A stretch of DNA of 64,000 bases from Ligula intestinalis (taxonomy: Eukaryota > Platyhelminthes > Cestoda > Diphyllobothriidea > Diphyllobothriidae). The number at the start of each line of letters is the position of its first letter. Position 1 is the stretch's first letter. The stretch lies in assembly GCA_036362985.1 (NCBI GenBank), contig JAYGXS010000003.1, positions 3,078,699 through 3,142,698 of the forward strand, written 5' to 3'. A program made the position numbers and the translations under genes. The notes beneath the pieces are model-generated. The model did not search any database, was not told the origin of the DNA, and saw only the letters and a program-made list of their open reading frames with translations. Below are positions 1-12,009 of this stretch, piece by piece.

Positions 1-117
1 GAGACCGAAAACATCGAGCCTTCCGAACGTGCACTTCGACTACAGCTAGTCACGACAGACGTTCACAAGTGAACTTCGTGTTTAGCTAGTCACTTCAGAT
101 TTACTGATGGTGTACCG

Positions 118-478
118 AAAAACCCGAGAAGTTTGTGCCCATCGCGTTGGTAACTGCTCGCAAGAATGTTGGCCTCATCCAGCCTGGCCAGTCAGACAAC
201 TATCGCATTACGTGCGGCTATCCAGGATGCATTCCGTACGTGTTAGCTGTTGCAGACAGCCAATCAATACTGCAACACCTCTATATTTCACAACTCTTAC
301 CTGGATTTAATCTCTGTCGATGGATGCGATTGAGAATCCGGAACGGCAGACTTATACAAATTTTAATCCAGCCATCGTGTTTCCTTTTTCGAGGCTACCG
401 TTTGTAAGTATAAGTCTGCGCGGAAACAGTCAAGGCTGTTTTAACCCTTAAAATGTGGTGAAATCTAAGTCGTTGTGG
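118..478. repeat. Diverged direct repeat R0, copy 1
   Basis: This block resembles 837-1180. Both start with a 'cccgagaagtttgt' motif, pass a 'tactgcaaca' motif and a 'ttttcgag' motif, and end with 'gtcaaggc(t/c)gtttaa' or a close variant. The spacing is about 720 bp, so this looks like an old tandem duplication. The short ORFs inside have no recognisable domain, and the family is unknown to me. Positions 1-117 hold a short stretch ('gtgcacttcgact' followed by 'agctagtca') that recurs near 18910, suggesting a further dispersed repeat end. Confidence 0.5.
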
Positions 479-836
479 CCGTACTATAAAATTTGTATTC
501 AGTGCGAGAAGTCACCCCTCTATTGGACTAGTAGGGTGGTAGGTTCTACCTCTTCTAGGTGTAAAATGAACTCGACAACTAAGACCGGGCATGTCAAAGC
601 TGTTGGAATGCAACTAAGAAGACTTAGGCTCGCATTAGTGCTTGTTGTACCTTTGAGTAACGATGTTGCAAGTCTTATTTAAGGTAAAGTTTATGCATAG
701 TAGCGTGGAAATTAGAATATATTATTGTATTCTTCGAATATATTTTTTATGCTCCAATGTGGATGAAGATTGGTTAGTTAGGCCCAAAGTCTCAGCACTG
801 AACGGAAAGCGAAAAGGCCATTGCCCTGGTTAGTTT

Positions 837-1180
837 ACTGCTTACAGAAAAACCATTGCCCGAGAAGTTTGTTCCTCGCGAGAATTCCGGCTTCAGCAAA
901 CTTTCGCACCACAATACTTTCCGAAGCTGCCAGCTTTGATAGGCAGTCCGTGTGGTAGAAAATAAACATACCCTAAATACTGCAACAGTCTCCTTGTCTT
1001 ATCTGATTTAGTATCTAAAGATGGATTCGAGTGAGGATCCTGAAAGTCAGACTAATCAACCTCTCAATCCAGTGATCGAATTCTTTTTTCGAGTTCATTA
1101 CTCTAAGGTGTAAGTTTGATCGGACAAAGTTAAGGCCGTTTAAGCCCTAATTGGGTGGCGAATGTTCCGGACGGGAAGTA
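837..1180. repeat. Diverged direct repeat R0, copy 2
   Basis: Second copy of the repeat at 118-478, in the same orientation and about 720 bp downstream. It keeps the motif order but has many substitutions and small indels. The stretch between the copies (480-836) is AT-rich with no gene that I can support. Confidence 0.5.
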
Positions 1181-1416
1181 ATCTATCTGTTGGACAAGTA
1201 AGTAAGTCGGCTTTGTGAGGTACAAAGAAACAGATAGGCTTTATTTTGAAAATATGCTTCGCAAATTTCAGCGAAAAACATCATCCATTCACTGTGAAGA
1301 AGAAAACGCACGCAAGTGGCATCATAGCGGGAGATCACGAACCGCGCATAATAGCCGAACACTGAGATTGCCACAATCGTCCTTTAATTAGACGCAAATG
1401 TAAGGCAAAGTTGACC

Positions 1417-1660
1417 TTCTTTGAGAAATAGAAGACAACTCGATCGCTGGGGCAATATTTATATTTTCCCTGACATTTCGAAATTCGTCGCGGATTCATC
1501 ATCAGAGACATACTCACAGAACAGTAGCAGAAATAGTTTTTATGTGCACAGGTTTTTGTCGTAAACGTTAAACTTACAGAAAAAATCGATAAATGACTTG
1601 AGTGTGTGCAGATTCCTTGCGTCAGCAATGGCCATCTGGCCCCGCGGTGTTGGCATAGAA
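1417..1660 (-). repeat. Hammerhead-A bearing repeat, left arm of an inverted pair
   Basis: Read on the minus strand, this matches 1707-1912 on the plus strand and 22490-22720 on the minus strand. Shared landmarks in order are an 'atcgata' motif, 'ttctgtgag', the CUGAUGA box, a GAAA box followed by 'tgtcagg', an 'aataaa'-like tract and 'ccagcgatcgagt'. The 5' part ('gcaatggccatctggcc') is shared only with the 22.5-kb copy. It forms a head-to-head pair with the next repeat across a spacer of about 50-100 bp. Confidence 0.65.
1467..1510 (-). ncRNA. Candidate hammerhead ribozyme, family A (diverged)
   Basis: On the minus strand a CUGAUGA box (1499-1505) is followed by 19 nt of stem-loop II and then GAAA-UGUC (1472-1479). 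The order and spacing match the family A copies at 1814, 46711 and 63725. Stem II keeps the AUCCG half but the partner half is changed, so pairing is partial. Stem III is AU/GU rather than the AC/GU of better copies. The core is present, but activity is doubtful. Confidence 0.45.
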
Positions 1661-1706
1661 TGATGTGGTGGCCTGTCTGTTCCCCGAGCGGCGACTTGTT
1701 TTAACG

Positions 1707-1912
1707 AAGAACCAGCGCACACTCAAGGTATTTATCGATATTTTCTGTACGTTTAAATTTTACGACAAAACCCTGTGCACGCACAAACTGTTTATGTTAC
1801 TGTTCTGTGAGCATGTTTCTGATGATGAATCAGCGATGCATTTCGAAACGTCAGGCGAATAAATATATTTTCCCAGCAATCGAGTCGTCTTCTACTTCTC
1901 AATTACTTCTTG
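1707..1912 (+). repeat. Hammerhead-A bearing repeat, right arm of an inverted pair
   Basis: Plus-strand partner of 1417-1660. It runs from 'cacactcaagg' through the hammerhead motif to 'cttctacttctcaatta'. After the ribozyme there is an AATAAA (1858-1863), a position also seen after family A motifs at 46.7 and 63.7 kb. Such ends are typical of PLE-derived or retrozyme-like repeats, but no coding sequence is attached here. Confidence 0.65.
1814..1857 (+). ncRNA. Candidate hammerhead ribozyme, family A
   Basis: CUGAUGA (1819-1825), 19 nt of stem-loop II, GAAA (1845-1848), then CGUC. Stem III is only AC/GU, which with the neighbouring bases is the palindrome ACGU and so could pair between two copies. 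Stem I can form with upstream UGUUU and downstream AGGCG using several G-U pairs. Stem II is weak in this copy. Core residues C3-A9, G12-A14, U16.1 and C17 are all present. Confidence 0.5.
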
Positions 1913-1919
1913 AGACTCG

Positions 1920-3035
1920 CATGTTCGTTTTTATTGGCAATGAACTTCTTTTAAAACGGTGCCAGAGTCGTGCGCTAGCAACCTCAGTTGCAGTTGGACT
2001 AAAAGAAAGAGGGTCAAAAGTCAGTTTATACTGGTCGCAATAGGCCCGCCGTTGTGTAAACATAAACACATTTACACGCAACTTGAGGGCAGAAACAGAG
2101 TGGTGGCTAATTTTTAAGAGCCTGCCTAATGGAGGCTTGAATAAGATGTAATATCAGAAGCCAGAATCCACCTTCAAGTTCGTATAGATGGAGTCATCAT
2201 CTGCACGTGAGTCGCAGTGTGCACAAAGGCAAACCTACTTCAAACATTCTACCGAGCGTTAAATGCATTTGTAAACTAAGGCCATTCATGCTTAACGCTA
2301 TGAGGACTCACGTTTTTCGTGGTGGCCAACTCGAAAGGGATTATTGAATTAATTCAGAATATATTAAGTCTTAAAGCTGAGTAATGATTACTTATTTAGC
2401 TCCCAAGCAGAGCCTCGTAGTAAGATTATCTCGTCTGATAAAGGGTACATTTATCTGTTTTCTAACCTAAACTACAGTTCGACTGTCGGTTTTGGGACAT
2501 GTCCGTCTAGAAGCAGCTTGGAATCCAAGATCAACTGCTGACGCATGACGCCTTTGGCCTGCAAGGCCCGCGCGCGCACGCCAGCTTTCACCCACCTCAA
2601 GGTCGCGCTCTACCGTTAGTCTAGACATTAGCCGCTTGATTGACTTCTGTAACTTAGCATGCGCCGGCCGTCCGGCTATTCTGGACGATGTCGCCACTCC
2701 CGACCTGACGCCCTGGCAGCCGGACTGCCGTCGTCCGAGAGTCAAAATCATTATCATCTACTCTCCTATCCTTCTGTGCAGAAAACACGATTCCTAACAA
2801 ATGGCTTTGGCCTGGTAGATCGCAGCCATTAGAGTTAAACCTTCTTTGCCTCATCAGGGACAAATAACAGTGAAAATAGACATGCGAGCATGTACCTCAC
2901 TTTCGGTCAAGAGCACCGGAGATGATAGAGGGTACAGGTATCTGGTATGGCTTTCCATCAGAACACCCCCTCTCCCAGTGTTCGGCATTTATTATGGGAG
3001 TGCATCCCGAATAATGCCCGTCATTACTTTATCTG
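1920..3035. other. No gene recognised
   Basis: Short ORFs occur on both strands, but none has a recognisable domain. A GC-rich patch lies at about 2520-2740. At 2790-2860 a phrase running through 'ctcatcaggg' gives CUGAUGA on the minus strand, but no GAAA follows at the right distance, so I do not call a hammerhead there. Confidence 0.4.
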
Positions 3036-3215
3036 CAAGCCACAAACAAGAGGGTTTAACCCGAACAGTAGCCCTAACATAAACCTTTACCGTTGCTCTA
3101 ATAACAACCCTTGCACTAACATTAACCTATACTATGGTTCTAATGACAGTCCTAGTCCAACAGCTAAGAGAAACCTTAACTGCTACTCTCACCCTAGTAT
3201 TAACCTTGCCGTTAA
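3036..3215 (+). repeat. Degenerate telomere-like tract
   Basis: The plus strand is rich in imperfect CCCTAA / ACCTTAAC / ACTAAC units, a decayed form of the animal telomere hexamer (TTAGGG on the other strand). Similar tracts lie at 54925-55020 and 56710-56885. It is internal and imperfect, so it is not a chromosome end in this assembly. The ORFs across it are products of the repeat. Confidence 0.5.
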
Positions 3216-3534
3216 GCCATAGCCCAGACTTCATTATTACTTTAATTTGACGCAGAAACACCTGAATTGAGGGCGTTCCCTGTGCTTATGTCCTTTTCTG
3301 GGAGCCTTTTGGGTAATCCTTACCGAAATGAAAAGTCTGCTCTATATGCTTACCTACTGAAAATTTTTCCAGCATAATGTCGTATCAGTTGTCGTTTCCT
3401 GCCTTTTTTGCGGGACAGTATGCTTACTGTAAGGTATTCTGAAAATAATAGGAGTGTTTTCAGGATTACTTATCGTAAGGCATATACAGTTATAACAATA
3501 GTTTGCATTCTATTCAGCAGCATAGTTGCATCTT

Positions 3535-3980
3535 GACGTGGATCTAACTCTTCAATGGAATCTCCCATGTGCGTCATTTAACTTCCCAAAAACCCTGTGC
3601 GAATTCACTCAACCGTAGAAACTGTCACAATCTTGATCCGGAAAAACTAGTCAGAAAATTCAAGGAAAAATATCAAAACAAGTTAGAAAAGTCTTCGGAC
3701 AAGTTCGACGTCTATTGGGGAGATATTGCTTCTTTTTTCGGAGTTTGCATTGGGATGAAGGACGCCCACGCGTTAATGTGGAGAAAACATTTGATTCGCT
3801 CATCAAAAGTCATGTCACATCATGTTAAACATGTATTCGGAAAAGGTTAAATGTTCCTTTGGCATTACCTTGTTTTTTGTTTGTCGTTTGCTTTGTGACC
3901 TCTAACACCTACGCTTTCCTGAGGTCAGATCATTTAATTTAAAGGCGTCAAAAAATTGACAGTAGTTTTCAATAAAAGCC
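3535..3980. repeat. Diverged tandem repeat, unit 1
   Basis: Matches 4525-4830 in the same orientation about 1 kb downstream. Shared landmarks are 'gtggatct', 'ttagaaactg' or 'cgtagaaactg', a gga-aaa-(c/t)t-gtca block, 'cttgcattg' and 'gtcagatcatttaa/tat'. The 93-residue ORF at 3569-3850 is lysine-rich and matches no family I know; the corresponding frame is broken in the second unit, so it is probably not a gene. Confidence 0.45.
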
Positions 3981-3999
3981 GGCTTTTGAACGAACCTGC

Positions 4000-4280
4000 A
4001 AAGCCTATATTCTGTAAAATATGCTTTTAGTAGTATGCGTTTGCATCAGTAAATGCAAGCACCACAATAAATTCCAATATATTTATTAGACCAGACTCAT
4101 CAATATATTCTGAATTGCATTTATTGGGTAGCCAATTATATCTGCTTAACGTTTTATAGCTAAATAAGGTGCATCTGTCTGTCTCGAAAAAACTTTTTCA
4201 ATTCCCGAGAATTATAGAACCTAATTTGCTAGTCAGGGGTTTCAAACTACAAGCTGTACAAATTTTGTGTAAAGAAAAAA
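4000..4280. repeat. AT-rich diverged repeat, copy 1
   Basis: Resembles 5545-5860. Both begin with 'gacctgcaaag' or 'aacctgcaaag', include a 'ttattctg-taaaata' motif and end with a 'tttttaattccc' or 'tttttcaattccc' motif. No coding potential. Together with the neighbouring tandem units it suggests an old array of an unknown element. Confidence 0.4.
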
Positions 4281-4524
4281 ACAGTCAGTTCCTTACGGTA
4301 TTAAGCAGATGTTACATAGGGATAAAAAGACTACAGATTATGTGGATCATGATGACCAGCAACTTAACTTGTTTCCCAATATCAATTGTGGAATTTCAGC
4401 TGTCTTAACTTTTTTTAAAAAAGCTGCATTGTAGCGTATTCTGAAACCAAATCTTTTTCAGTATCCCTAGCAGAAAATATAGGTGGCGTTAACCCTATTT
4501 TGATTCTAATCGCCTGCATAGGTG

Positions 4525-4830
4525 ATCTTTGTGTGGATCTTACTCCTCAGTAGAACCAATAATTTGCGTTTATCAACTTTCCGAAAACTCAGTGCGGATT
4601 CAATCAACCTTAGAAACTGAATCAATGTTTAGTCCGGGAAAATTGGTCAAAACAATCACAACAAAATGTTACAAAAGTTATCGGGACTGGATCGAAGTCC
4701 AACTGCGCGTAACGTGTTTTTTTTGGAACTTGCATTGTGACGGATAACGCCCACGCTGTACCGACGTCAGATCATTTTATTTCCGTGCGTCTAAAACTTT
4801 GACCATAGTTGTTATCTGTGAGCCGCATGT
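4525..4830. repeat. Diverged tandem repeat, unit 2
   Basis: Second unit of the repeat described at 3535-3980. No open frame is conserved between the two units. Confidence 0.45.
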
Positions 4831-4904
4831 CAAAATACCTCTAAAAATCTACTAGCTGAACTCTGGTTGACGTATCATCAGTCGTCACCCTAAGGCATGC
4901 GCCG

Positions 4905-5145
4905 AAAGGTTGTTATAACGATCAACAATGTGATCCCACGCTACGAATGTGTCAAGATAAGCCGAGCAAGATAGTCACGACATAAGGAAGTCTACTGACT
5001 ACATCACTGAGCGGAGAACCTGCAAAGAATTGTTGGAGCAATCGATAATGCGATCCCACGCTAAGACCAATTCACGAAAAGGCGAGGAAGATAGCCACGA
5101 TATAACGAAAACAGCTGCCTACACCGATCAGAGTAGAAAAACAAA
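4905..5145. repeat. Two-unit 120-bp tandem duplication
   Basis: 'atcaacaatg' (4921) and 'atcgataatg' (5041) each begin a block containing 'gatcccacgcta', then 'caagatag-cacga'. The offset is exactly 120 bp. The same motif occurs in reverse complement at 14885-14950, so this is part of a dispersed repeat. Confidence 0.65.
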
Positions 5146-7945
5146 GTGGGTCTAATAATAGTTATTAAAAGCATAACTCACATTAATTGAAGTATTTGGT
5201 GTGACAATTCCCAGAAATCATAAACCCTAAGAGCTAAATGTAAATAAATAAAATGCGTAAACAGAAGAATCAGCATAGAAAACTGTGTAGGAATAAACGT
5301 ATGATTAAGTGTTGGATAAAGGAAATATGGCTTATGGCTGTCAAATATAGGTCTTCGTGGCCAATACTAATAAGTATGTGAGAAGATGTTACATCTCATG
5401 AAATATTTATCAAAATTATGAAATATATTTTTGATTGAAGAATATTATTGAAGTGGGCTTGTTATATGCATGATTGTGTACCATAATCCCTCAATATTTT
5501 GGTCACGTCAGGAAGATGACTTCAAAAGGCGCTTAATTCCGACGACCTGCAAAGTCTTTATTCTGATAAAATACGATTTAGGTCTCATACATTCTCAGTG
5601 TTAGTTGATGGTGGCATTACAAATTAAAATATATTTATGAGACAAAAAACATAAAAATAGGCTTTTTGTATTTATTTGGCAGCAAATAGTGGCCTCTTCA
5701 ATGTTTCTTCCCGCGAAGGGTGTATTTTGAATTTAAGAAAAACGTTTTTAATTCCCAAGTTATCTTGAATTTGACCTGCCAGTTGTGGCATGTTTTTAAC
5801 TAGAAATTTCATATTCCTGCGCAACGAAAAAAATTCATTTTCATATAATATCTAGCAGAGATCACATAAGTGTAAGAAAATATTTCGGTTTACGTGGATC
5901 ATGAGGGTTTCTTTAAGAACAGCATTAATTAATGTGCCGATAGCAATCTTATGAATGAAAACTTCACACATTTCTCACAATAGCAAACGTTCGGAAACCA
6001 AAAATTACATTTTTCTCAAGCGTTAGCCATGAAGAGGACGCAATTCGCAACAGAATATCTACACATCTATGTTTGTGCGTGTTTTATATTGGATCACATA
6101 CGAATGGAAAAATTTACCGAGTTTAGTTTTTTTAGCGCGAGTGCACGAATGATAAAAGCCCGTTTGGAAGCCAGCATCCTGATCTAACTTAAATTACTGG
6201 TGGATAAGGCTATACGATTGCCCACTATTATAATCGTACTTAAACAAGCATTTCGAATCGAAAATAAATTTCGGCATGGTGGTCTAAATTACATGATATA
6301 GTACACATACGGTAGGTGAACGTCCAGTTGTAAACGATCTCCCATATACGTTTGGTAGGACGACAAATGCTGAAATTAAATATCGTCCTTTTGGCGCGGA
6401 AATATCTGCACTTTCAACATTCTTGACCATAAACCTATACAATATTTTTTGCTTCCATTCAGAACATTGCCTTCCCGTCCAACAAGGGCTGAAATTCATT
6501 CTCCCTCTTTCTTACATTATCACTGATGATTAATTACGCCGTCTGCGTATTGCGTCCATACGTCCCTGGGGGGTAAAGCACTCTCAAGTTGTTTTTACAG
6601 CTAAGCAGTTAAGAATTCCGCATTGCAGCTTACTTTGAATCATGCTAATTTGATAGATATTACATAAGAATTTATATTATCCAAAAAGTAAACGAAAGTT
6701 TTCGATGTATAGATTTTTAAATGAGGATGTAGCATATCTGAAGTCCAAAAATAAGTTATGTTTGATTAAAGTTTTAGAGTATCTCAATCGGCCATCTTTA
6801 ATATTTGCCTTTTTTCTATGTGTAACTGCGCACTTTGTACGGTGCAAAATATACTCTGAGATGGCGACTAGATACACCGGACGAGAAGAGGATACGATCG
6901 CTGGCAAGCAAATTATGTTGGCCTGATGTTGCGGATTCGCGCTTGAACTCATCCTTGATTATGATAGCAGATAAAATCAATTGCAGAAAAAAAGTGCGCT
7001 GAATTTTTAGTCCGTGGCGGCCGAGCAACCATGTGTTCTGAAATTAGCAGCACTCGTGATCACCGATGCTAGATTATAGTTTATACAAGAATGACTTGCC
7101 AGTTCAAGTAAGAATCCAAAAAGGTCAGGGCAGTAAACTTACATTTCCAACAATCGCATCAGCTCCTTCTAAAATGCTTCCTGGAATTTTCCTGTTCCCT
7201 TCTGTCAACATGTGGTGAGGCTACCCTGAGGTTGCACGGTATTCACATAGAACCTGTATCAACGAGATTGTGGAAAACGAAAGGACGCGAGACTGCATTA
7301 GGTTTCAAAGTTAAGAAGTAATCAAATAGATACGGCAACCTTGATCCCCGCGTATTGCAGCTGGTCTCGCGCTAAACTGCGCGGCATGTTAACAGCCAAA
7401 ATTCTTAACTTCAAGCCACTTAACCCATTAACTGGCACGGTATTCCCATTTTCATAACTCAAATGGCATGCTCATGGAATTTTAAACCATGTCTGATATC
7501 TTATGGGCATCAATAACCGATCGCAAAAGTGGTTACTACTTTATCAGTCTTTTTTTTGCGGCCGACCGGAAAATAACCTCGGTCAGAAACTGGCATCCTA
7601 AGGTGACCGAGACATCGAGGGAATCATGGCGTGCACCTACTTATATTAAAATCCTATTTGAAATTTTAGATAAGTTATCAGGAGACAGTTTACCTTTGTA
7701 GGTATAAAAAACTCATTTTATAATATTGGCCCCAGTAGCTTACGTAGGCCCACTTCCAGCATTTTTTCCCTCGAAAACGGTGATTATAAGGTTTTATGAG
7801 TGGGGAAATAGGACACGCAGTAGAATATACTTTAATAAACGCTAAATGCATTTTATTTTAATGTATTTAGGTATTTTGTTGACTTACATCTGTAGATTTT
7901 CCTGATCTGTATTATCAGTTTACTTATTGCGGAAAAACCCGATTG
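5146..7945. other. AT-rich interspersed sequence, no gene recognised
   Basis: Includes the second copy of the AT-rich repeat at about 5545-5860. The remainder is low-GC sequence with only short ORFs, none with a motif I recognise. Confidence 0.45.
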
Positions 7946-7949
7946 TAAA

Positions 7950-8110
7950 ACTGCAGGTTTCCAAAATACTGAAATGGTCATATGGAGGTCGTCTACTTAA
8001 AATTACCTGAGGTCCAGCTGACCGTTCTGGAGTTAGATTAGTATAGTCCGCGGCGCGAAGCGTCGCATACTCCTTCAATTTTCATGCGCAACAACTTACT
8101 TCCAGTGGCC
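7950..8110 (-). repeat. Fragment of the 46-48 kb tandem-repeat family
   Basis: On the minus strand this matches 46571-46680 and 47868-47980: 'cgcatg', a GC hairpin centred on GCGCTTCGCGC or a variant, then 'ccaggtaa' and a 'gaagtagac' motif. It stops before the place where the hammerhead sits in the 46-48 kb copies, so no ribozyme is present here. Confidence 0.55.
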
Positions 8111-9069
8111 GCGGGAAGCAACTTCGGCTACATTTTTTTCACTTAACAGTTACTTCGATAAATTTCCTTCACTGCTTTTCCTATTTCGCCACCCGAGAAA
8201 CTCTATAGCATCAGTTTTCGCAGGAAAAAATCCTGAGACTAGAGGTATATGAGTGGGCCTACATAAGCTACGTTTGCTCATGTGGAAAATAAAGACGTGG
8301 GACGCCAGGTAAAAGTAATAGTATCATCTGCCCAGTGCTAGTCGCGAATAGTTTGCATGAGGTTGACAGTCGGACGAGTGCACGTCCGCACTATGCAGGG
8401 CAGGGTCCGAAATGTGGGAGTGCGACAGTACTCACAGTGAGGTCCTGTGTGATTTAGCCTTCAGAGTGATTGGCCAAACTGGACTGCGGTCGTCAGACAC
8501 GGGTTGGTATGAGCTAGCAACCGCGAGAAACGAAAGATTGAGCTTTGTAGTCGGAGTTCAGTCACTATAAATGCCTGATGAGGTCAAAGTGACACTGCGT
8601 TGTATTCGCATAAACAAGTTTGTGGACACTGGGGACACAGACTGTGTTTCGCTCCCTAGGGTAGGAATTTTCAGATAGACACCTAATCTAGCTCTCCATA
8701 TAGTGCAGCTTGCATTGCGCTTAACTACCGCTAAGTTCCCCTTTCTCGCGTCCCCACTTCTAAACTAAAACCATATCTCATCAATTTTGATCGTCCAGGA
8801 AGCTACACCCCTTGGGAGTTGAATAAAGGGCCCCAAACCAACACGCCAAAACCCCATCCTTATGATATACGAGACCAGTGGTAGGGAAGAATATATATTT
8901 GGCAAATGCAGAGAAAAGGAAATTTAAATCAAAAGGAAAACGTCTAAAGTAGAAGAAATAGGAATACATTTTGAAGTCGTAATTTTAGGCACAAATCAGC
9001 GTGCCATGAATAAAATCTGCAACTATGCAAACATAGGGAATTGCCTTAATTTGCGGAAGAACACAAAGA
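8111..9069. other. No gene recognised
   Basis: Mixed-composition sequence. A 'ctataaatgc' just before a CUGAUGA at 8571 recalls the TATA-plus-hammerhead order of PLE ends, but no GAAA box follows. Nothing else can be supported. Confidence 0.4.
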
Positions 9070-9600
9070 ACTACGAATTTCCGAGATTTTAATAAAATTT
9101 AGTAAAAAATAAAAATGGAAATCACTAGTAATTCCACAACTTAACTTAAACAGTTTCAGCGTCATCAAAAGCATTGCCTTATGCCTTAATATGCTAGACT
9201 TAAGTACAAATAAAGTAAACTAAAGTAAATGAAACTACCTTGCTTAAAAACTTATTGAAAACTAAAATGAAAATACTAAAACATTATAATAAAACAAAAA
9301 CTAAACAAAGCTTAACTTATCTATAGATATGTTAAATAAATTAAACTAACTTGGCAAAGGTAAAGTAAACTGTTTAATACTTAAGCTCAAAAAGCAACCG
9401 CATACAGCCAATAAAAGTAAAATAAACTATAAATAGCGTAAATTCTAACTAAACTAACTAAGCGAAGGTAAATTGAAGTTATCTTAACAATCGAAACTTA
9501 AAAAGAAAACTAACTTTAAAAGAAACTTAATGATAATAAACTAAAAACGAAACTAGAAATCAACGCAACAATAAAATAATTCCTGAGTAAGTTAATTGCA
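9070..9600. repeat. A-rich low-complexity tract (AAACTAAA-like)
   Basis: Dense, irregular repetition of 'aaactaa', 'aaataaa' and 'taaagtaaa'. Similar A-rich blocks precede the GC hairpin in the 46.4 and 47.7 kb tandem units, so this may be the A-rich part of the same family without the rest. No coding potential. Confidence 0.5.
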
Positions 9601-10390
9601 TTGCTCTTTTTATTCATGACACACCAAACATTGGTGCAAAACCTTAAATTATTTAAAGAATTTTGGAATCTAACTATAACTCACACCCCTATACTTTCCC
9701 CCTCTGACATTTGACACAGGGCGAATTGTGCTTTTAAAGGACATCTATTCTTGCGCCCTACAAACTACGATAATGTTTGAGTAAGACAAAAAGCATTGAG
9801 GTTTTCAGGATTCACTAGCATCATACAAATCCATGACTCTATTATCATAACTAATTTGTTATCTTCTTATAAGGAAGGTATATTTTGCCTTTAAATGGTA
9901 GATCACTAAAGTGCATGACGTCATTAAATTCCGCAAACATCTTTGCCTCTGCCTTGTTCCAACCTCTTTTGGAAAACCACGGTACAATTAAAGATAACAT
10001 ATGAGTGGAAATTCTTAAATGTACTTTCGTTAAAAAGATACCTAAGGCCGGATTTGAATTTTAATTACTTCACTGCCCAATCACAAGTTACAAGCTGTAT
10101 TTTTCTTTTCAGTGAGTTACTTTTCGGCCATCTGCAAAAACTGCGCATTAAAAAAATACCTACTTAAATAAGGAGCACTGTTCCCGTTGAATTTAGGCTG
10201 TCCCGCAAGTCTATAGGCATTTTAAATGAGACGTGCACGGATTTGTGCCTTCTTGTACTAATTTGGTAAAAAAGTACGTTCTAAAATTCCAATCTTAAAG
10301 AAAGGGTATTATTTAGTTTTAGTAGACGTATTAACTGCCGAACACTTTCGAATTACATCTAATGCAGCACTTGCGTGTGGGCTTCCCAAA
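9601..10390. other. No gene recognised
   Basis: AT-rich sequence. A 74-residue ORF at 9943-10167 has no recognisable domain. Nothing else supported. Confidence 0.4.
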
Positions 10391-10394
10391 CCAT

Positions 10395-10880
10395 TGTACG
10401 GCGGAGATGTTGTGGGATACGATGTGGTCCAGCCAGATAATAGACGAGAGAACGTATCCCAACATGTTTAGGTTAGTGGAATATTAAAAGGCGTGGAAGG
10501 CCATAGTGTCAGGGAGAATTTACTAAGGTAGGAACAAGCCTAGTATGCAAGCAATAGGAGAAGTGACTTCCAGACGAGTGCAGTCCGGAGTCGCATTCTG
10601 GCAAGTCGATCTCTGGGTCTGGAGGTCTACAACCGAACTGTGACTTGATGGATCTGGAAATGAATGAGCGTAAACAAATCGTCCGCATCTCGGGCACTGG
10701 TCTAACCTTGAGATGTGGTTGGCTAGTGAGACTAGACCGCCTTGAGAAAGCCAGACAGGAGTGACCTTGAACGGAGGCCTTGACGCGTGGACGGACGCGT
10801 GTTGGTCACGCCAGATATGACCTAGTCCGCGCGGCGTCCAAAGAAAGCATGACTAATGAAGGGAGTCGCTACAATGTCAT
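10395..10880 (-). repeat. Interspersed repeat R1, copy 1
   Basis: On the minus strand this closely matches 37885-38370 and 43770-44245. Landmarks: 'tagcgactccct', 'acgccgcgcgg', 'ctcactagccaatca', 'ttgcagacctccagacccg', 'atgcgactctgga' and 'ttgggatacgtt'. It is about 480 bp long and non-coding (frames are not conserved). No terminal inverted repeat or poly-A tail is obvious. The family is unknown to me. Confidence 0.75.
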
Positions 10881-11479
10881 GGAAAATTCTGAAATTTGCG
10901 AAAGATTGTTTACCATTCGCAAACTGACATTACCAAACTTACGAAAACGAAGATATAATAATAAAACTTTGGCAAGTTTTTTTTATTTAAAATTAATGTA
11001 TAAATACTATTTTTGGTTAAGAAGGTGATAGTTTCTTAAATTTTCTCGATTTCCGGCGATGGAAAATATAGCCAGGAATAAGACCAATGAAAAAAACCTT
11101 TCTTTTGTTAAATTGATAACCTTACCATTTTTATTATATCAAAATAATGTTTCCTCCTTGAAAATATTCTAGACCTATTTCCGTTATTTTATTACAAAAA
11201 CGTACGGATTTTCCTTTCAATAACGGTAAATCTTTGAAAAATGCATTTGAATTCATGCTTTATTGCTTAAATACTGACTATCTTTGATGTTCACCTAAAC
11301 ACTTTAACGTAAGATATAGATTAAAATCATTGACCAAAAAATGTTTTGGATTTAATTTTTCAAGAAGTTAACTTTAGGGGTCATATTTAGAAATTCTTCC
11401 GAACACGCTAACACATTTTCGAACAAAAGGAAAAGTCCGAAACATAAGTCAGATAATTTTATTCTTAAAATGAATAAAT

Positions 11480-12009
11480 AAACTACATCGATAATTTACT
11501 TTAAAATTCACATTATTTACATATTTATCTGACGAATATCTGTGAACGTTATCTTTTTACAAGTGAAGGTCAAAATGAAAGAGTAGACTGTTGAATATTT
11601 TTATATTTAGCTAAAATTTGATGATAAAATTTGACTGTAATTAAGAGAACTCACTTTTTCTCTATGTTGTATTTAATTTCACCATAGTGGATTACTGAGA
11701 GTATATATTCTTACTTTGCGTATGCAAAAAGGGTAGCCTATTACTAAGGTTTTTTAAAAATTATTTTTCGTCTGTCTGTTGCGTTTCTACATTACGCATA
11801 AGCGGAAATTAATGTGTGCAGATGAAATGTATTGAAAAATCTTGCGATGAAATATAATTTGATTGATTTTCATCTTCGTCACAATATATGGAACGTTTTA
11901 GTTACTTCATTTAGAAAACATTCATAATAAGTTTTAGAGTATTTGTTGATCAAACACATTAGCAAAACAGAGTTTTCAAAACTGACATTTTTCCTTGTTT
12001 CCGAAAATT
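11480..12009. repeat. Repeat R5 copy 1, left part (host of mariner insertion)
   Basis: Aligns with 36990-37536: shared 'acgcataagcggaa', 'atatatggaa' and, at its right edge, 'cttgtttccgaaaa'. It is interrupted at 12010 by the mariner-type element and resumes at 12777. The region before it (10881-11479) is AT-rich with nothing recognised. Confidence 0.65.

Noticed and set aside
3036..3215. True telomere or subtelomere
   Set aside because: Units are imperfect and the tract is short and internal.
8565..8605. TATA-like motif followed by CUGAUGA
   Set aside because: No GAAA box at any workable distance, so no hammerhead call.
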